Shown here in pieces: positions 51,992 through 61,174 of a stretch of DNA of 64,000 nt. Every line of letters begins with the position of its first letter. The stretch's first letter is position 1. The position numbers and the translations under genes were made by a program. A model generated the notes under the pieces. That model searched no databases. It was not told the origin of the DNA and saw nothing but the letters and a program-made list of their open reading frames with translations. The stretch lies in NCBI GenBank assembly GCA_947495795.1, contig CANMAI010000006.1, positions 231,208 through 295,207 of the forward strand, read 5' to 3'. Origin of the DNA: an uncultured Paracoccaceae bacterium (GTDB taxonomy: Bacteria; Pseudomonadota; Alphaproteobacteria; Rhodobacterales; Rhodobacteraceae).

Positions 51992-52942
51992 TCAAGCTGA
52001 GCAGCTTGCCCCACCAAGGACGCAGAACTTGGCGCAATGGGGATGGTTTAGCTTAACGTCCCGCTCTGCGTCTTCCAGCGTCTCGCCCAGCTCAAATTCG
52101 GGGCTGTAGGGCAAAAGCGTGCATGCGAGAACCGCCGGCTTCGCAGCGCCTTTGCGTTTGACGACCATGCGGGAGGAGGAACACATTACTTCCGAGGGTT
52201 TCTTGTTCAGAATGCTCCAGCAGGCGGTCGTTATTTCCGGCACGTCGACCGTCTCATCCATTTCCGGGAAGAGCACTGTCTCACCCGGGTTATGGGCATC
52301 TATCGCGAAAGCTTCCTCTGCAAAGAGGGCGGCATAGCCCGCACGGCTTGTCGCGTCATCATCGCACCAGACAGTGCGGCCTGCGACAGCCATCTTGAAC
52401 CCATTGTCGCGGAGCCAGCGCATGCCGGTAAGCGTTTTCTCATAAGTACCTGCGCCGCGTTCCTCATCATGGTATTTCGCGGTGAAGTGATCGAGCGATA
52501 TGCGAAGCGTGAGCTTTTCGCCGTAGGCAGCAAGCAGCTTCAGAAGGCCCTCGCGCACGGTTTTGCGCATCATCGGCAGCATGGCATTGGTGAGGATCAG
52601 CACGTCGTAGCCACGGCTCAGGCCTGCTTGCGCCATATCTATCATCGCGGGGTTCATGAAGGGTTCCCCACCGGTGAAGGCAATCTCCGTCACCGGCCAG
52701 CCGCGATCTTCAATCTGGTCCAGATAATCCTCGACATCGGCCTTAGTGATGTAAACCAGTCTGTCATTCGTAGGACTGCTTTCGATGTAGCAGTTCACAC
52801 ATTCAATGTTGCAAAGCGTGCCGGTATTGAACCAGAGGGTTTTCGGATCCGAAAGGGCAACACTCGCCCGTTGTTCGCCCTTGGCCGTAAGGTTCGGGTC
52901 TTGAAATTTGCCGAGGGGGGTAACGGTGGTCTGGTCGTTCAT
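51992..52942 (-). CDS. Radical SAM protein with C-terminal cysteine cluster
   Basis: A 316-residue enzyme. The [4Fe-4S] ligands are in TLCNIECVNCYIESS (CxxxCxxC, about residues 44-51), with the GGEP motif in EIAFTGGEPFMNPAMID. A group of Cys residues near the end (ACTLLPYS, CAKFCVLGGASC) suggests a second cluster, as in SPASM or twitch-domain proteins that modify peptides. The closest group I can suggest is putative peptide-modifying radical SAM enzymes, yet no precursor-peptide gene was found adjacent. ATG 52942 is used; the frame to 52969 adds nine residues. Confidence 0.82.
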   Translation of the reverse strand: MNDQTTVTPLGKFQDPNLTAKGEQRASVALSDPKTLWFNTGTLCNIECVNCYIESSPTNDRLVYITKADVEDYLDQIEDRGWPVTEIAFTGGEPFMNPAMIDMAQAGLSRGYDVLILTNAMLPMMRKTVREGLLKLLAAYGEKLTLRISLDHFTAKYHDEERGAGTYEKTLTGMRWLRDNGFKMAVAGRTVWCDDDATSRAGYAALFAEEAFAIDAHNPGETVLFPEMDETVDVPEITTACWSILNKKPSEVMCSSSRMVVKRKGAAKPAVLACTLLPYSPEFELGETLEDAERDVKLNHPHCAKFCVLGGASCSA

Positions 52943-53472
52943 GCGCTTTCCTTCAGTTCGCGCCGACATTTGTGGTTTTGCTTCGGCGCGTCAAGCAGGT
53001 TAGGCGCCACGATTGTGTGAAGAAGGCCGGTTAAGCGCCACGAGGCATTGCAGCCGTCTCGTTTCGCTCCTGCTCGAGCCCGGAGCAACACATTGCGCGG
53101 GTGCTGCATTCAATGTTGGTGGAGTTCGGTGAGTGACGTCGGCGGAATTAGGATATCTGAGTGGTTGAAATGAAGTTTTGCAGAGCGAAGTGAACAGTGC
53201 TTGGGAGAGCAACCATGGCCACAGGCCCGAGAGGAGGAATGGAGTTGCCGCCCAATCGCCCCAAGCAAGCCCATTCCAAGCCTGCTTCTAGGTGTTGTGT
53301 CATACGATCGCCAGAAACGGCATAGCAGGACAAACAACTTCCAAGGGGAAATGAAGCGAAGTCCAGAGCGTTCAGCCCCCGGCTTTCCGAAACTACACTC
53401 CGGATCGCAAAGACAAACCCTTCTGGACAGGCCATGGAAAACTGGGGTACATCCTGAAAACTTTTTCGGAAT
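52943..53472. other. Gap of 530 bases without a supported gene
   Basis: Between the divergent starts of the radical SAM and acyltransferase genes. A long minus-strand frame here (53110-54096) is the shadow of the acyltransferase. A 117-codon minus frame (53148-53501) lacks any recognisable domain. Lower GC and absence of codon bias suggest decayed or non-coding DNA. Confidence 0.45.
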
Positions 53473-54351
53473 ATGACTATGGCGCGCGCAACCAAGATCA
53501 CCCGCGAAATCTCCTATGCCAACTCTGCGCAGACACGTGCGGGGCGGGGGTTTATCCGCTCCGTCGAGAACCTTACCGGGCGGATCAAGCTGATCCGGAT
53601 GGCGAAGGGTTATGATAGGGAGGTGGCCGCCGGACGGGACTTCTGGGAAGTGATGGTAGAGCGCTATGCGCTGGGGCTGGACGTGCTGGCCGGCAGCCTC
53701 GATAACATTCCGCGCGAAGGGCCCTTGGTGGTGATCTCGAACCACCCTTACGGCATTCTGGACGGGCTGATGCTGGGTTATATCCTGAGCCAGACGCGCG
53801 GTGACTTTCGCATTTTGGCGCATCAGGTTTTTCGCAAGGCAGAGGATCTGAACAGGATTATTCTGCCTATCTCCTTTGAGGAAACCAAAGAGGCGCAGCG
53901 CAAGAATATCGAGACGCGCAAGATTGCAATTGACTATCTCGCCAAGGGCGGGTGCATGGGAATTTTTCCCGGTGGCACCGTCTCCACGGCGCTCAAACCG
54001 TTCGGGCGGCCGATGGACCCGAGTTGGCGGCGTTTCACGGCAAAGCTTGTCGCCAAAAGCGGGGCTACCGTGGTGCCGGTGTTTTTTGAAGGGCACAATT
54101 CACGCCTCTTTCAGGTGGCATCTCATGTGCATTACACGCTTCGGATGGCGTTGCTGATCAACGAGTTCAAGCTGCGTGTGGGCGAGAAGGTGCCCGTGGT
54201 GATCGGGGAGGCTTTGCCAGGCGAAGAGATTGCCGCTTTAGCTGGCGATCCCAAAGGGTTGATGGATTATCTTCGTGCGCAGACCTATGCCCTTTCGCCC
54301 GAGTTGATCAACGATTTGACCTATGGGTTTGAATTCGAAGACGGGCGCTGA
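53473..54351 (+). CDS. PlsC-like lysophospholipid acyltransferase
   Basis: A 292-residue membrane-associated acyltransferase. The catalytic NHxxxxD motif is VISNHPYGILDGLMLGYILS (about residues 85-100); a later FPGGTVSTALKPFGRPMD corresponds to the glycerol-phosphate-binding FPEGTRS motif. Probably acylates lysophospholipid or ornithine lipid precursors; the subgroup cannot be fixed. Two start codons (53473, 53479). The stop overlaps murI start by one base. Confidence 0.87.
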   Translation: MTMARATKITREISYANSAQTRAGRGFIRSVENLTGRIKLIRMAKGYDREVAAGRDFWEVMVERYALGLDVLAGSLDNIPREGPLVVISNHPYGILDGLMLGYILSQTRGDFRILAHQVFRKAEDLNRIILPISFEETKEAQRKNIETRKIAIDYLAKGGCMGIFPGGTVSTALKPFGRPMDPSWRRFTAKLVAKSGATVVPVFFEGHNSRLFQVASHVHYTLRMALLINEFKLRVGEKVPVVIGEALPGEEIAALAGDPKGLMDYLRAQTYALSPELINDLTYGFEFEDGR

Positions 54352-55160
54352 TGCCCATCGGTGTTTTCGATAGCGGGTTCGGTGGGCTGACGGTGCTCGG
54401 CGCCTTGCGCGAGCGTTTTCCGGAGCAGGATTTTATTTACTTTGGAGACACCGCAAACGCGCCTTACGGAGAGCGTTCGGCGCAGGAAGTGGTGGACCTC
54501 ACGATCGCCGGTTGCCGGTACCTTTTCGGGCGCGGGTGCGGGCTGGTGATCCTTGCCTGCAACACGTCTTCCGCTATCGCCCTGCGGCCGATGCAGGAGT
54601 ATTTTGTGCCTGCGGACAGGCGCGTGCTGGGTGTACTGGTGCCGATGATCGAGGCGATTGCGGGGCGGCCCTATCGGGGTGACAAGCGGGCGGAAGCGGC
54701 GGCGCAGAACGTTCTTTTTTTCGCGACACCCGGCACGGTGAAGAGTGGAGCGTTTGAGCGGGAGTTGGCTTTGCGGGTTTCCGGGCCGCGTGTGATTTCG
54801 GTGGCTTGTGGCGGGCTTGTTTCCGCGCTCGAAGGTGGTGACAAGGCTGCGGCGGAGCGGATTGTCGAACGGGCTGTTGCTGAGGCATTGGAGGCCGCAC
54901 CGGAGCCGGAAATGGCTGTGCTGGGCTGCACGCATTACCCTTTGATGGAGGCGGCATTTCGCAGAGCTTTGCCGGAAGGCGTGAATGTCCTTTCCCAAGG
55001 CGTTTTGGTGGCTGCACGGCTGGCCGAATATCTTGAGCGTTTTCCACAGTTTGCGAGTTGTGGCGGCGCGTTGGAACTGGTGACGAGCGGCGATGTTGCT
55101 GTGGTGCGCGAAGAGGCGGCCCGGCTCTTTGGTGTGGCGTTGCCGTTCAAGGCTATGTGA
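54351..55160 (+). CDS. murI: Glutamate racemase
   Basis: A 269-residue cytosolic enzyme providing D-glutamate for peptidoglycan. The catalytic cysteines are in [12 protein letters not shown] and [14 protein letters not shown]; the start [20 protein letters not shown] and [16 protein letters not shown] are standard. The ATG overlaps the stop of the acyltransferase gene (TGATG). argC follows after 56 bases. Confidence 0.94.
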   Translation: MPIGVFDSGFGGLTVLGALRERFPEQDFIYFGDTANAPYGERSAQEVVDLTIAGCRYLFGRGCGLVILACNTSSAIALRPMQEYFVPADRRVLGVLVPMIEAIAGRPYRGDKRAEAAAQNVLFFATPGTVKSGAFERELALRVSGPRVISVACGGLVSALEGGDKAAAERIVERAVAEALEAAPEPEMAVLGCTHYPLMEAAFRRALPEGVNVLSQGVLVAARLAEYLERFPQFASCGGALELVTSGDVAVVREEAARLFGVALPFKAM

Positions 55161-55216
55161 TTGCGAAGGCCGTGTTTCTGCCATACATGACAGGCAGGAA
55201 CAAAAGGATGGGACCG

Positions 55217-56245
55217 ATGACTTCGCACAAGATCGCAATTCTGGGGGCAAGTGGCTATACAGGCGCTGAACTCGTGCGATTGGTTGCGACGCATCCAGGC
55301 CTCGAGATTGTGGCCCTGGGCGCGGATCGGCGAGCTGGTTCTGCCTTGGGATCGGTGTTTCCGCATCTTGCCTATCTCGATTTGCCGGTGCTGCAACGTT
55401 TTGAAGAAATTGACTTTTCTGACGTGGAGATGGTGTTCTGCGCGCTCCCGCATGGCACGAGCCAGGAGATTGTGCAGGCCTTGCCCGCGCATGTGAAGGC
55501 CATCGATCTTTCGGCTGGTTTCCGGCTGCGGGACCCGAACATCTACGAAGAGTGGTACGGTGCGCCGCATGCGGCTGTGGGCCTGCAGGAGACGGCGGTA
55601 TACGGGCTGACGGAGTGGTATCGGGACGAGATCCGGGCTTCGCGGTTGGTGGCAGGTACAGGCTGCAATGCGGCGACAGGAAATCTTGCCCTGCTGCCAT
55701 TGATCAAGGACCAAGTGATTGATCTCGATGAGATAATCATCAATCTGGCGACGGGGGTTTCCGGGGCCGGTAGAGCGGTGAAGGAAGGGATGCTTCATGC
55801 TGAAGTGTCTGAGGGATATCACGCCTATGCGTTGAGCGGGCATCGGCACTTGGCGGAGTTCGAGCAGGAGTTTGCGCGTGTTGCCGGACGGGCCGTGAGC
55901 CCGACTTTCATGCCGCATCTCGCGCCGATGAACAGGGGTATTCTGGCGACGATTTACGTGACAGGCGATGCGGATACGATCCACACATCTTTGGAAAAAG
56001 CCTATGCGGATGAGCCCTTTATGCGGGTTTTGCCGATCGGGGAAGCACCTGCGACGCGGCATGTGCGAGGCTCCAATTTCTGCCATCTCGGCGTGGTCAA
56101 AGACAGGCGTGCTGGGCGGGCGATTGTGTTCTCGGCACTGGATAATCTGACCAAGGGATCATCTGGTCAGGCGTTGCAGAATGCCAATCTGATGCTCGGG
56201 ATTGAAGAGACGGCAGGGCTGATGCTGGCCCCGCTTTTTCCGTGA
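55217..56245 (+). CDS. argC: N-acetyl-gamma-glutamyl-phosphate reductase
   Basis: A 342-residue NADP-dependent enzyme of arginine biosynthesis. Rossmann start [20 protein letters not shown], active-site Cys in [20 protein letters not shown], plus [20 protein letters not shown] and [18 protein letters not shown] 55217 is preferred; the frame from 55058 overlaps murI. ccmE follows after seven bases on the same strand, an arrangement I associate with Rhodobacterales. Confidence 0.94.
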   Translation: MTSHKIAILGASGYTGAELVRLVATHPGLEIVALGADRRAGSALGSVFPHLAYLDLPVLQRFEEIDFSDVEMVFCALPHGTSQEIVQALPAHVKAIDLSAGFRLRDPNIYEEWYGAPHAAVGLQETAVYGLTEWYRDEIRASRLVAGTGCNAATGNLALLPLIKDQVIDLDEIIINLATGVSGAGRAVKEGMLHAEVSEGYHAYALSGHRHLAEFEQEFARVAGRAVSPTFMPHLAPMNRGILATIYVTGDADTIHTSLEKAYADEPFMRVLPIGEAPATRHVRGSNFCHLGVVKDRRAGRAIVFSALDNLTKGSSGQALQNANLMLGIEETAGLMLAPLFP

Positions 56246-56252
56246 GGGCGTT

Positions 56253-56696
56253 ATGGCCGGATTGAAAAAACAGAAGCGAATTCAGTTGGTTGTGATTGCG
56301 GCTGTGCTGTTGACCGTGGCTTCGGGTCTGGTGATCTATGCAGCCCGTGATGCCTTTGAATTCTTCCGCTCTCCGTCCGACATCGCGTCTGACCCTCCGC
56401 GCCCGAATGAGCGGTTTCGGCTTGGTGGGCTGGTGAAGGAAGGGACGTGGCAATCGGGAGATGTACACCGGTTCGTGGTGACGGATCTGGAGGCCGATTT
56501 TCCGGTGGAGTTCACCGGAATTGTGCCCGATCTTTTTCGCGAAGGGCAGGGCACGATTGTGACGGGAACAATCGAGGGTGAGGTGTTCGTCGCCACCGAT
56601 GTTCTTGCCCGCCACGACGAGGATTACATGCCCAAGGAAGTGGCGGATGCGCTGAAGGAGCGGGGGGTTTACCAGCCCGATACGCCGACCAACTGA
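56253..56696 (+). CDS. ccmE: Cytochrome c maturation haem chaperone CcmE
   Basis: A 147-residue membrane-anchored periplasmic protein that carries haem covalently. Anchor helix VVIAAVLLTVASGLVIYAAR, OB-fold with FRLGGLVKEGTWQSGDVHRF, and the haem-binding His with its nearby Tyr in LARHDEDYMPKEVADAL. It hands haem to CcmF/CcmH, encoded in reverse orientation at 61171-63153. Confidence 0.93.
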   Translation: MAGLKKQKRIQLVVIAAVLLTVASGLVIYAARDAFEFFRSPSDIASDPPRPNERFRLGGLVKEGTWQSGDVHRFVVTDLEADFPVEFTGIVPDLFREGQGTIVTGTIEGEVFVATDVLARHDEDYMPKEVADALKERGVYQPDTPTN

Positions 56697-56780
56697 GCAA
56701 AGCTGGGTTTGGTACCGGTTCGGTATGGGTTTGGTAATGCGACTTGTTTGGTCGGGTATTGGCGCTCCTGCAGGGTAGAA

Positions 56781-56809
56781 CGGTGGGCGAGATCGCCCAC
56801 CCTACCGGC
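56781..56809. repeat. Palindromic repeat copy between ccmE and the endolysin gene
   Basis: GGTGGGCGA / TCGCCCACC arms with two bases between, followed by CTACCGGC. It matches 12042-12069 at 28 of 29 positions, although that copy is inside a coding region. The flanks CAGGGTAGAA and CTACC extend the symmetry. Possibly an intergenic REP-type element. Confidence 0.75.
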
Positions 56810-56901
56810 TGCTCTGAGGACCGTGCGCTCCATTAGGGCTTTGTTCTCGGAGCACCTGCATATTGGCTCCAGTTTTCAGAAATTCATTGGAGCTTGGGCT
56901 T

Positions 56902-57513
56902 ATGCACAGCGTGGAGGCCATTGCGCGGGAGATTGTTGCCCGCGAAGGCGGTTATGTGAACGATCCGGATGATCCGGGTGGTGCCACAAAATATGGCGTG
57001 ACAATCCATACAATGCGCCGGCTTGGGCTGGATCTGGATGGCGACGGTGATGTCGACAGCGCCGATGTGCGCAGGCTCTCGATGGATCGCGCCGTGGAGA
57101 TTTTCGTCAAGCATTACTATGAGCGCCCGGGGATCGGGATGCTGCCCGGGGCGATACAGCCCACCGTGTTCGACATGTATGTGAATGCCGGGGCGAATGC
57201 CGTGAAGATCCTGCAGCGGCTGATTGGCGAATTTGGCGAGGCGGTGACGGTGGACGGGGCGTTGGGCCCGAAGACGGCGGCCGCAACCAAGCGGGCCTTC
57301 CAGAAGGCGGGTGCCTATCTGGTGGATGCCTACGGGATCGCACGGCGGGATTACTATTACGAGTTGGCCGACAGACGCCCCACCAGCCGGAAATATGCGC
57401 GCAGGCGCGATGGCGGCAAGGGCGGCTGGATCGCGCGGGCGGAGGAGTTCATCACCGAGCGGTTCCGTCTGACGGATGCACAGCATCGGGCGCGGGTGTC
57501 GGCATGGGGTTGA
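56902..57513 (+). CDS. Peptidoglycan endolysin (GH108 type), probable GTA release lysin
   Basis: A 203-residue muramidase-like protein. The catalytic Glu lies in REGGYVNDPDDPGGATKYGV (about residues 13-32), the signature of GH108 enzymes, and the C-terminal half contains the peptidoglycan-binding segment VDGALGPKTAAATKRAF. A calcium-loop-like insert DLDGDGDVDSADVRRLS (about 42-58) is unusual in this family. GGAG precedes ATG 56902. The holin gene overlaps its end, as in the lysis pair of the Rhodobacter gene transfer agent. Confidence 0.86.
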   Translation: MHSVEAIAREIVAREGGYVNDPDDPGGATKYGVTIHTMRRLGLDLDGDGDVDSADVRRLSMDRAVEIFVKHYYERPGIGMLPGAIQPTVFDMYVNAGANAVKILQRLIGEFGEAVTVDGALGPKTAAATKRAFQKAGAYLVDAYGIARRDYYYELADRRPTSRKYARRRDGGKGGWIARAEEFITERFRLTDAQHRARVSAWG

Positions 57514-58013
57514 TGAGCTGGCTTGGGCTTGGCCGATCCGTGGCGCAGGTGGCCGAAGTGTTCGTGGAGAACAAGACGGCAAGGGCCGCGCAGGAACATG
57601 TGGAGCATGTGGCCAGCGTGAACGCGCTGCAATCGGAGTTTGCGCGGCCGCGGGGGGGATGGTTTGACCAATTGGTGGACGGGTTGAACCGCCTGCCGCG
57701 GCCTGCGTTGGCGGCTGGCACGTTGGGGCTTTTTGCCTATGCGATGGTGGACCCGATCTCCTTTGGCGCGCGGATGCAGGGGCTGGCCCTTATGCCCGAC
57801 CCGCTGTGGTGGCTGCTGGGTGCGATCGTTTCTTTTTACTTCGGGGCCCGCGAGCTGCATCATTTTCGCGGCTCCAAGGCAGTGCCGCCCGAGCAGGTGG
57901 CGGAGGTGGTGCGCCGGGTGAACGCGGTGGAGGCTCTTGCTGAGGCAGCCGCGCCCGAGGCCGGGAGTTCCGGCAATGCGGCTGTGGCGGCGTGGCGGGA
58001 GGATGGCGGCTGA
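57504..58013 (+). CDS. Holin of the 3TM gene-transfer-release type
   Basis: A 169-residue protein. Its middle holds about three helices (ALAAGTLGLFAYAMVDPISF, PLWWLLGAIVSFYFGARELH and a shorter one) after an amphipathic N-terminal half (VAQVAEVFVENKTARAAQEH). This matches the holin family that releases gene transfer agents in Rhodobacterales. It overlaps the endolysin gene by ten bases. Together they would open the membrane and cut the wall. The other GTA structural genes are not in the window. Confidence 0.85.
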   Translation: MGLMSWLGLGRSVAQVAEVFVENKTARAAQEHVEHVASVNALQSEFARPRGGWFDQLVDGLNRLPRPALAAGTLGLFAYAMVDPISFGARMQGLALMPDPLWWLLGAIVSFYFGARELHHFRGSKAVPPEQVAEVVRRVNAVEALAEAAAPEAGSSGNAAVAAWREDGG

Positions 58014-58097
58014 CCCGCTCACCGGGCTTTCACACTTTCTGACGTCGGCGTGTGGTGTTCCTTTGCAAACGGAATGCCCCGCCCGACGCCGCCATGA

Positions 58098-58781
58098 ATG
58101 CCCCAGACAAAAGCAAATCTGGGGTTCAAAATGCCAAGTGGAAAGACAGCCGTTGGCGAAGATATTTACGTTTTCTCAAAAACGGGGGGAACACAGTCGG
58201 GGTCAGGCTGTTTGATTCTGGCGCATGGATGTCAGGCGTTCGTGCCGGGAACGAGGACGTTTACCGTACCAGCAAACACGACCGTCCGCTTTTTTGCGCA
58301 GCACGGGAACTATCTGACGTTCGATGCCGACCCGGTTACCGGTATCGCTGAATTTACCCCTACCTCCTGGGCGACACATCAATGCGAAAACGGACACACC
58401 GTGACCTGCAAGGAAGAAGTTTCGGCCGGTCAGACTTGCAAAAACTATATGCTATCCAAGGATGTCGGCTATCATAATGGTGGCCCGGCTCTCTATGACA
58501 AGGTGCGATACGAGCATTCGGGCCAATTGCATGGCCACTCTTATTCCGACATCGAGACTGAAGTTGGTAACGGGACAATACAGCATGACATCGTATCCAT
58601 CCGGAACCGCCCGTTCAGAACACTGCCAACGCTGAAGAGCGTTATCAATGATCTGATCGCGAACGGCTACACGTACAGCACGATCTATTGCGGTTTCTGT
58701 CGGTCTGCAGCGACACTTCCCGGCCTTCAGGGAACGGCGACAGGCAGCGACCATATGGGCTGGAACGAGGCTATGAAATAG
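58098..58781 (+). CDS. Cysteine-bearing protein of unknown function, Stv-like toxin/adhesin domain suspected
   Basis: A 227-residue protein with lower GC than its neighbours. It begins with a GCLILAHGCQAFVPGTRTF block and continues with RFFAQHGNYLTFDADPVTG; the later CENGHTVTCKEEVSAGQTC and YCGFCRSAATLPGLQG hold several Cys. The pattern reminds me of the Stv putative-adhesin domain found at the ends of polymorphic-toxin proteins; this is only an impression. ATG 58131 (12 codons in, GGGG upstream) may be the better start. No signal peptide. It follows the lysis pair by 84 bases. Confidence 0.55.
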   Translation: MPQTKANLGFKMPSGKTAVGEDIYVFSKTGGTQSGSGCLILAHGCQAFVPGTRTFTVPANTTVRFFAQHGNYLTFDADPVTGIAEFTPTSWATHQCENGHTVTCKEEVSAGQTCKNYMLSKDVGYHNGGPALYDKVRYEHSGQLHGHSYSDIETEVGNGTIQHDIVSIRNRPFRTLPTLKSVINDLIANGYTYSTIYCGFCRSAATLPGLQGTATGSDHMGWNEAMK

Positions 58782-58996
58782 AGGTCGGAGCGTTTCCGGA
58801 AAAATCTGACGCGCCAGGAGCTTGTTATGCCTTCGGCTCTCTGGGGCCCTTGGCGGTGACATATTTCAGGTTCGTTTTGACGCGTTGCTGCGCGCGCCGC
58901 GAGGGCTGGATCGGGTTTTGATTTTCGGACGGGCCGGGCTGGAGAACCGCGTTCGCCGGAGGGCAGATCCGCAATGAGGCGCATGCGGAGGCGCGT

Positions 58997-59773
58997 TCAG
59001 CGCCCCTCGTAGTTTGCGGGGCGTTTTTGCAGGAAGGCCATTACACCTTCGGCAAAATCACGGGTTTTGCCGGCCTGGCCCTGAAGTTCCGCCTCGACGG
59101 AGAGCTGATCGGAGAGGGTGTTATCAAAGCTTTGGCGCAATGCCTGCTTGATCAGGTCATAGGAGCGGGTGGGGCCCTTGGCGAGGTGGAGGGCGCGGGC
59201 CTCTACCGTTTTGGTGAAATCGTCATCGGGCACTGCTTCCCAGATCATACCCCAGCTTTCGGCCTGCTTCGCGGTAATTTTCTCGGCAAAGAGAGCGGCC
59301 CCCATTGCCTTGGCAAAGCCCATCTGGCGCGGCAGCCAGTAGGTGCCGCCGGCATCCGGGATGAGTCCGATGCGGGCGAAGGCCTGAATGAAGAACGCGC
59401 TTTCTGTGGCGATCACGATATCCGCGGCAAGGGCAAGGTTGGCACCGGCACCGGCAGCGGGCCCGTTGACGGCCGCGATGGTGGGAATGGGGCACTCGTA
59501 GATTGCCTTGAGCATCGGCTCGTATTCCTCGCGAAGCGTGCGTTCAAGATCCACCCCGGCGGAATTGGCGCGATCACCCAGATCCTGCCCCGAACAGAAG
59601 CCACGGCCTGATCCTGTGAGCACGATCACACGCGCCTCCTCGGGTGCGCGTTTGAGAGCGTGGAGAAGCTCGAGCCGCATCTGCGCGTTGAGGCCGTTCA
59701 TCACCTCTGGCCGGTTGAGGGTGATGCGGGCGATATCGTCGTTCAGGTGATAGAGGATGGTTTCGTATTGCAT
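58997..59773 (-). CDS. paaG: Enoyl-CoA hydratase/isomerase, PaaG-like
   Basis: A 258-residue crotonase-fold protein. GFCSGQDLGDR and AAVNGPAAGAGANLALAADI form the oxyanion-hole segments, and RIGLIPDAGGTYWLPRQMG carries the acidic residue typical of PaaG-type isomerases (GLIPDAGG). No other phenylacetate-degradation genes are nearby. ATG 59773 was chosen because homology begins at MQYETILYHLNDDIARITLN. Confidence 0.85.
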   Translation of the reverse strand: MQYETILYHLNDDIARITLNRPEVMNGLNAQMRLELLHALKRAPEEARVIVLTGSGRGFCSGQDLGDRANSAGVDLERTLREEYEPMLKAIYECPIPTIAAVNGPAAGAGANLALAADIVIATESAFFIQAFARIGLIPDAGGTYWLPRQMGFAKAMGAALFAEKITAKQAESWGMIWEAVPDDDFTKTVEARALHLAKGPTRSYDLIKQALRQSFDNTLSDQLSVEAELQGQAGKTRDFAEGVMAFLQKRPANYEGR

Positions 59774-60131
59774 GAGTGGCCTCCCGTTTGGGAGACGGTA
59801 GCGGGTTGCTTGCGTGCACAAAAGGCAAAACGTGGCGTCAGGTTTGTGATTGGCGGAGCGTGGGGGCGACAAAGCCTGTGATGTAGAGGGTAGAGCGGGA
59901 ACAGAGTACCTTACGATGCGCTCCAGCGCTTCGGGTTCGTGGGTGAGTACGGCCAGACGGAGCAGATGACGGTGCGCCTGATGGACCGGGCGGATCAGGA
60001 GCTGTGGAGTGTGGTGTTGGATCCTGTGACGCGAGGAATTTGAAGCCGACGAAGAAATCACCAAAATTAGGAGCCTGCATTATGGCTCCTGAAGTCTGAG
60101 GCGACGCAAAGCTAAAAATCGACTTAGAAAT
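59774..60131. other. Gap of 358 bases holding a gene fragment
   Basis: Apart from the fragment 59894-60043 described separately, no gene is seen. The stretch lies between the hydratase gene and the potassium-channel gene, both on the minus strand, and probably contains a recombination scar. Confidence 0.4.
59894..60043 (+). pseudogene. Short C-terminal fragment of an unidentified protein
   Basis: 49 codons that read cleanly to a stop, SGNRVPYDALQRFGFVGEYG then QTEQMTVRLMDRADQELWSV. It has host-like codon use but no start codon or ribosome site; it begins just after a stop. Looks like the tail of a gene lost at a rearrangement point. Confidence 0.35.
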
Positions 60132-60620
60132 TTATGAAGTGAGCCGTGAGAAAGTCGCTACTAGAACACCGAGGAGCAAATATCCTGAGATGGCTTCAGT
60201 TGCACTAACAGCTCGGCATACTCCCACTGGCTGTATATCCCCGTATCCAAGTGTTGTGAAGGTTACATACGAAAAATACAAGTAGTCCAGAACACCATGT
60301 GCGTTTTCAAGACATTTGACGTAATCTTCTATTAGAAGATAGGAAGTTGCGAACATGACTGGAGCGACCCAAGCTACGACGAGAAACCAAAAAAATGCCC
60401 TTTGAGCTGGAGATCTAACTTCTCGTTTGATTGCTAGTGACGTGAAAATGGTAATTATCAAAAGGAAAAAAAGTGTTTTAAAAATTCGAATTGTAATGTT
60501 TTCACCATCCGTAATCGTGATTATGAAAAGAGTAGTACCGGAAACTATAAACAATGTTGTGGCGTTGAGAAAAAATTCGTATGTCGAATTTGAAAGAATC
60601 CTACTTATAAAACTCGACAT
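60132..60620 (-). CDS. Small potassium channel (two-TM pore type with extra N-terminal helices)
   Basis: A 162-residue membrane protein. The selectivity filter is present as FTTLGYGDIQP (TLGYGD at about residues 123-128), preceded by a pore helix (YLYFSYVT) and followed by the last helix (AISGYLLLGVLVATFSRL). Two or three more hydrophobic stretches lie upstream (LFIVSGTTLFIITI, LFFLLIITIFTSLA, WFLVVAWVAPVMFATSYLL). GC is far lower than its neighbours. It sits between the hydratase and ccmH genes, so it is probably an insertion. K+ selectivity is inferred from the filter only. Confidence 0.83.
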   Translation of the reverse strand: MSSFISRILSNSTYEFFLNATTLFIVSGTTLFIITITDGENITIRIFKTLFFLLIITIFTSLAIKREVRSPAQRAFFWFLVVAWVAPVMFATSYLLIEDYVKCLENAHGVLDYLYFSYVTFTTLGYGDIQPVGVCRAVSATEAISGYLLLGVLVATFSRLTS

Positions 60621-60727
60621 AGCAAAATCCTACTCATGATCTTTTCGATATGTTACGCATACCGCTGAATCAAATGGACTTTGAGTGGATCTTCAAAGTT
60701 AAGGTGAGCCACTAGGTTAGTTCCAAT

Positions 60728-61174
60728 TCATACGTCATTCAACTCACTAAGTCGGGCTTTCTCGACTTCAGTGAGTGGCGTGATTGGTCCGAGGCTCTTT
60801 CGAGTTCTAAGAAAACCAAATGCTGCGATTGCGCCAAGTATCAGCACCACCGGCCCGGCCAGCCACAGCGCAATTGTGGCGCCTTGGAAGCGGGGGCGGA
60901 GGAGGATGAAGTCTCCGTAGCGGTCGGTGAGGTAGGTCATCACTTGGGCGTTTGTGTCGCCTGCTGTCAGGCGTTCCCGGACGAGGATGCGGAGATCTTT
61001 TGCCAGGTCGGCGTGGCTGTCATCAATGCTCTCGTTCTGGCAGACGAGGCAGCGGATTTCCTTGGAAAGCTCGCGGGCGCGTTCCTCCAGCGCCGGGTCC
61101 GCGAGGATTTCGTCGGGTTCTACGGCTTGGGCGGGCAGGGCCAGTGCCAGCAGGATGAGGACAGTGCGGATCAT
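60728..61174 (-). CDS. ccmH: Cytochrome c maturation protein CcmH
   Basis: A 148-residue membrane-anchored periplasmic thiol-disulfide protein. The signal peptide (IRTVLILLALALPAQAVEPD) is followed by the redox motif EIRCLVCQNESIDDSHADLA (LRCxxC-type) and a C-terminal helix (TIALWLAGPVVLILGAIAAF). It reduces apocytochrome c before haem attachment. Its start overlaps the ccmF stop by four bases. Confidence 0.92.
   Translation of the reverse strand: MIRTVLILLALALPAQAVEPDEILADPALEERARELSKEIRCLVCQNESIDDSHADLAKDLRILVRERLTAGDTNAQVMTYLTDRYGDFILLRPRFQGATIALWLAGPVVLILGAIAAFGFLRTRKSLGPITPLTEVEKARLSELNDV

Noticed and set aside
53110..54096. 328-codon minus-strand frame opposite the acyltransferase gene
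   Set aside because: The plus strand has the NHxxxxD acyltransferase with start, stop and overlapping murI; the minus frame has no motif and Cys/His/Arg shadow composition.
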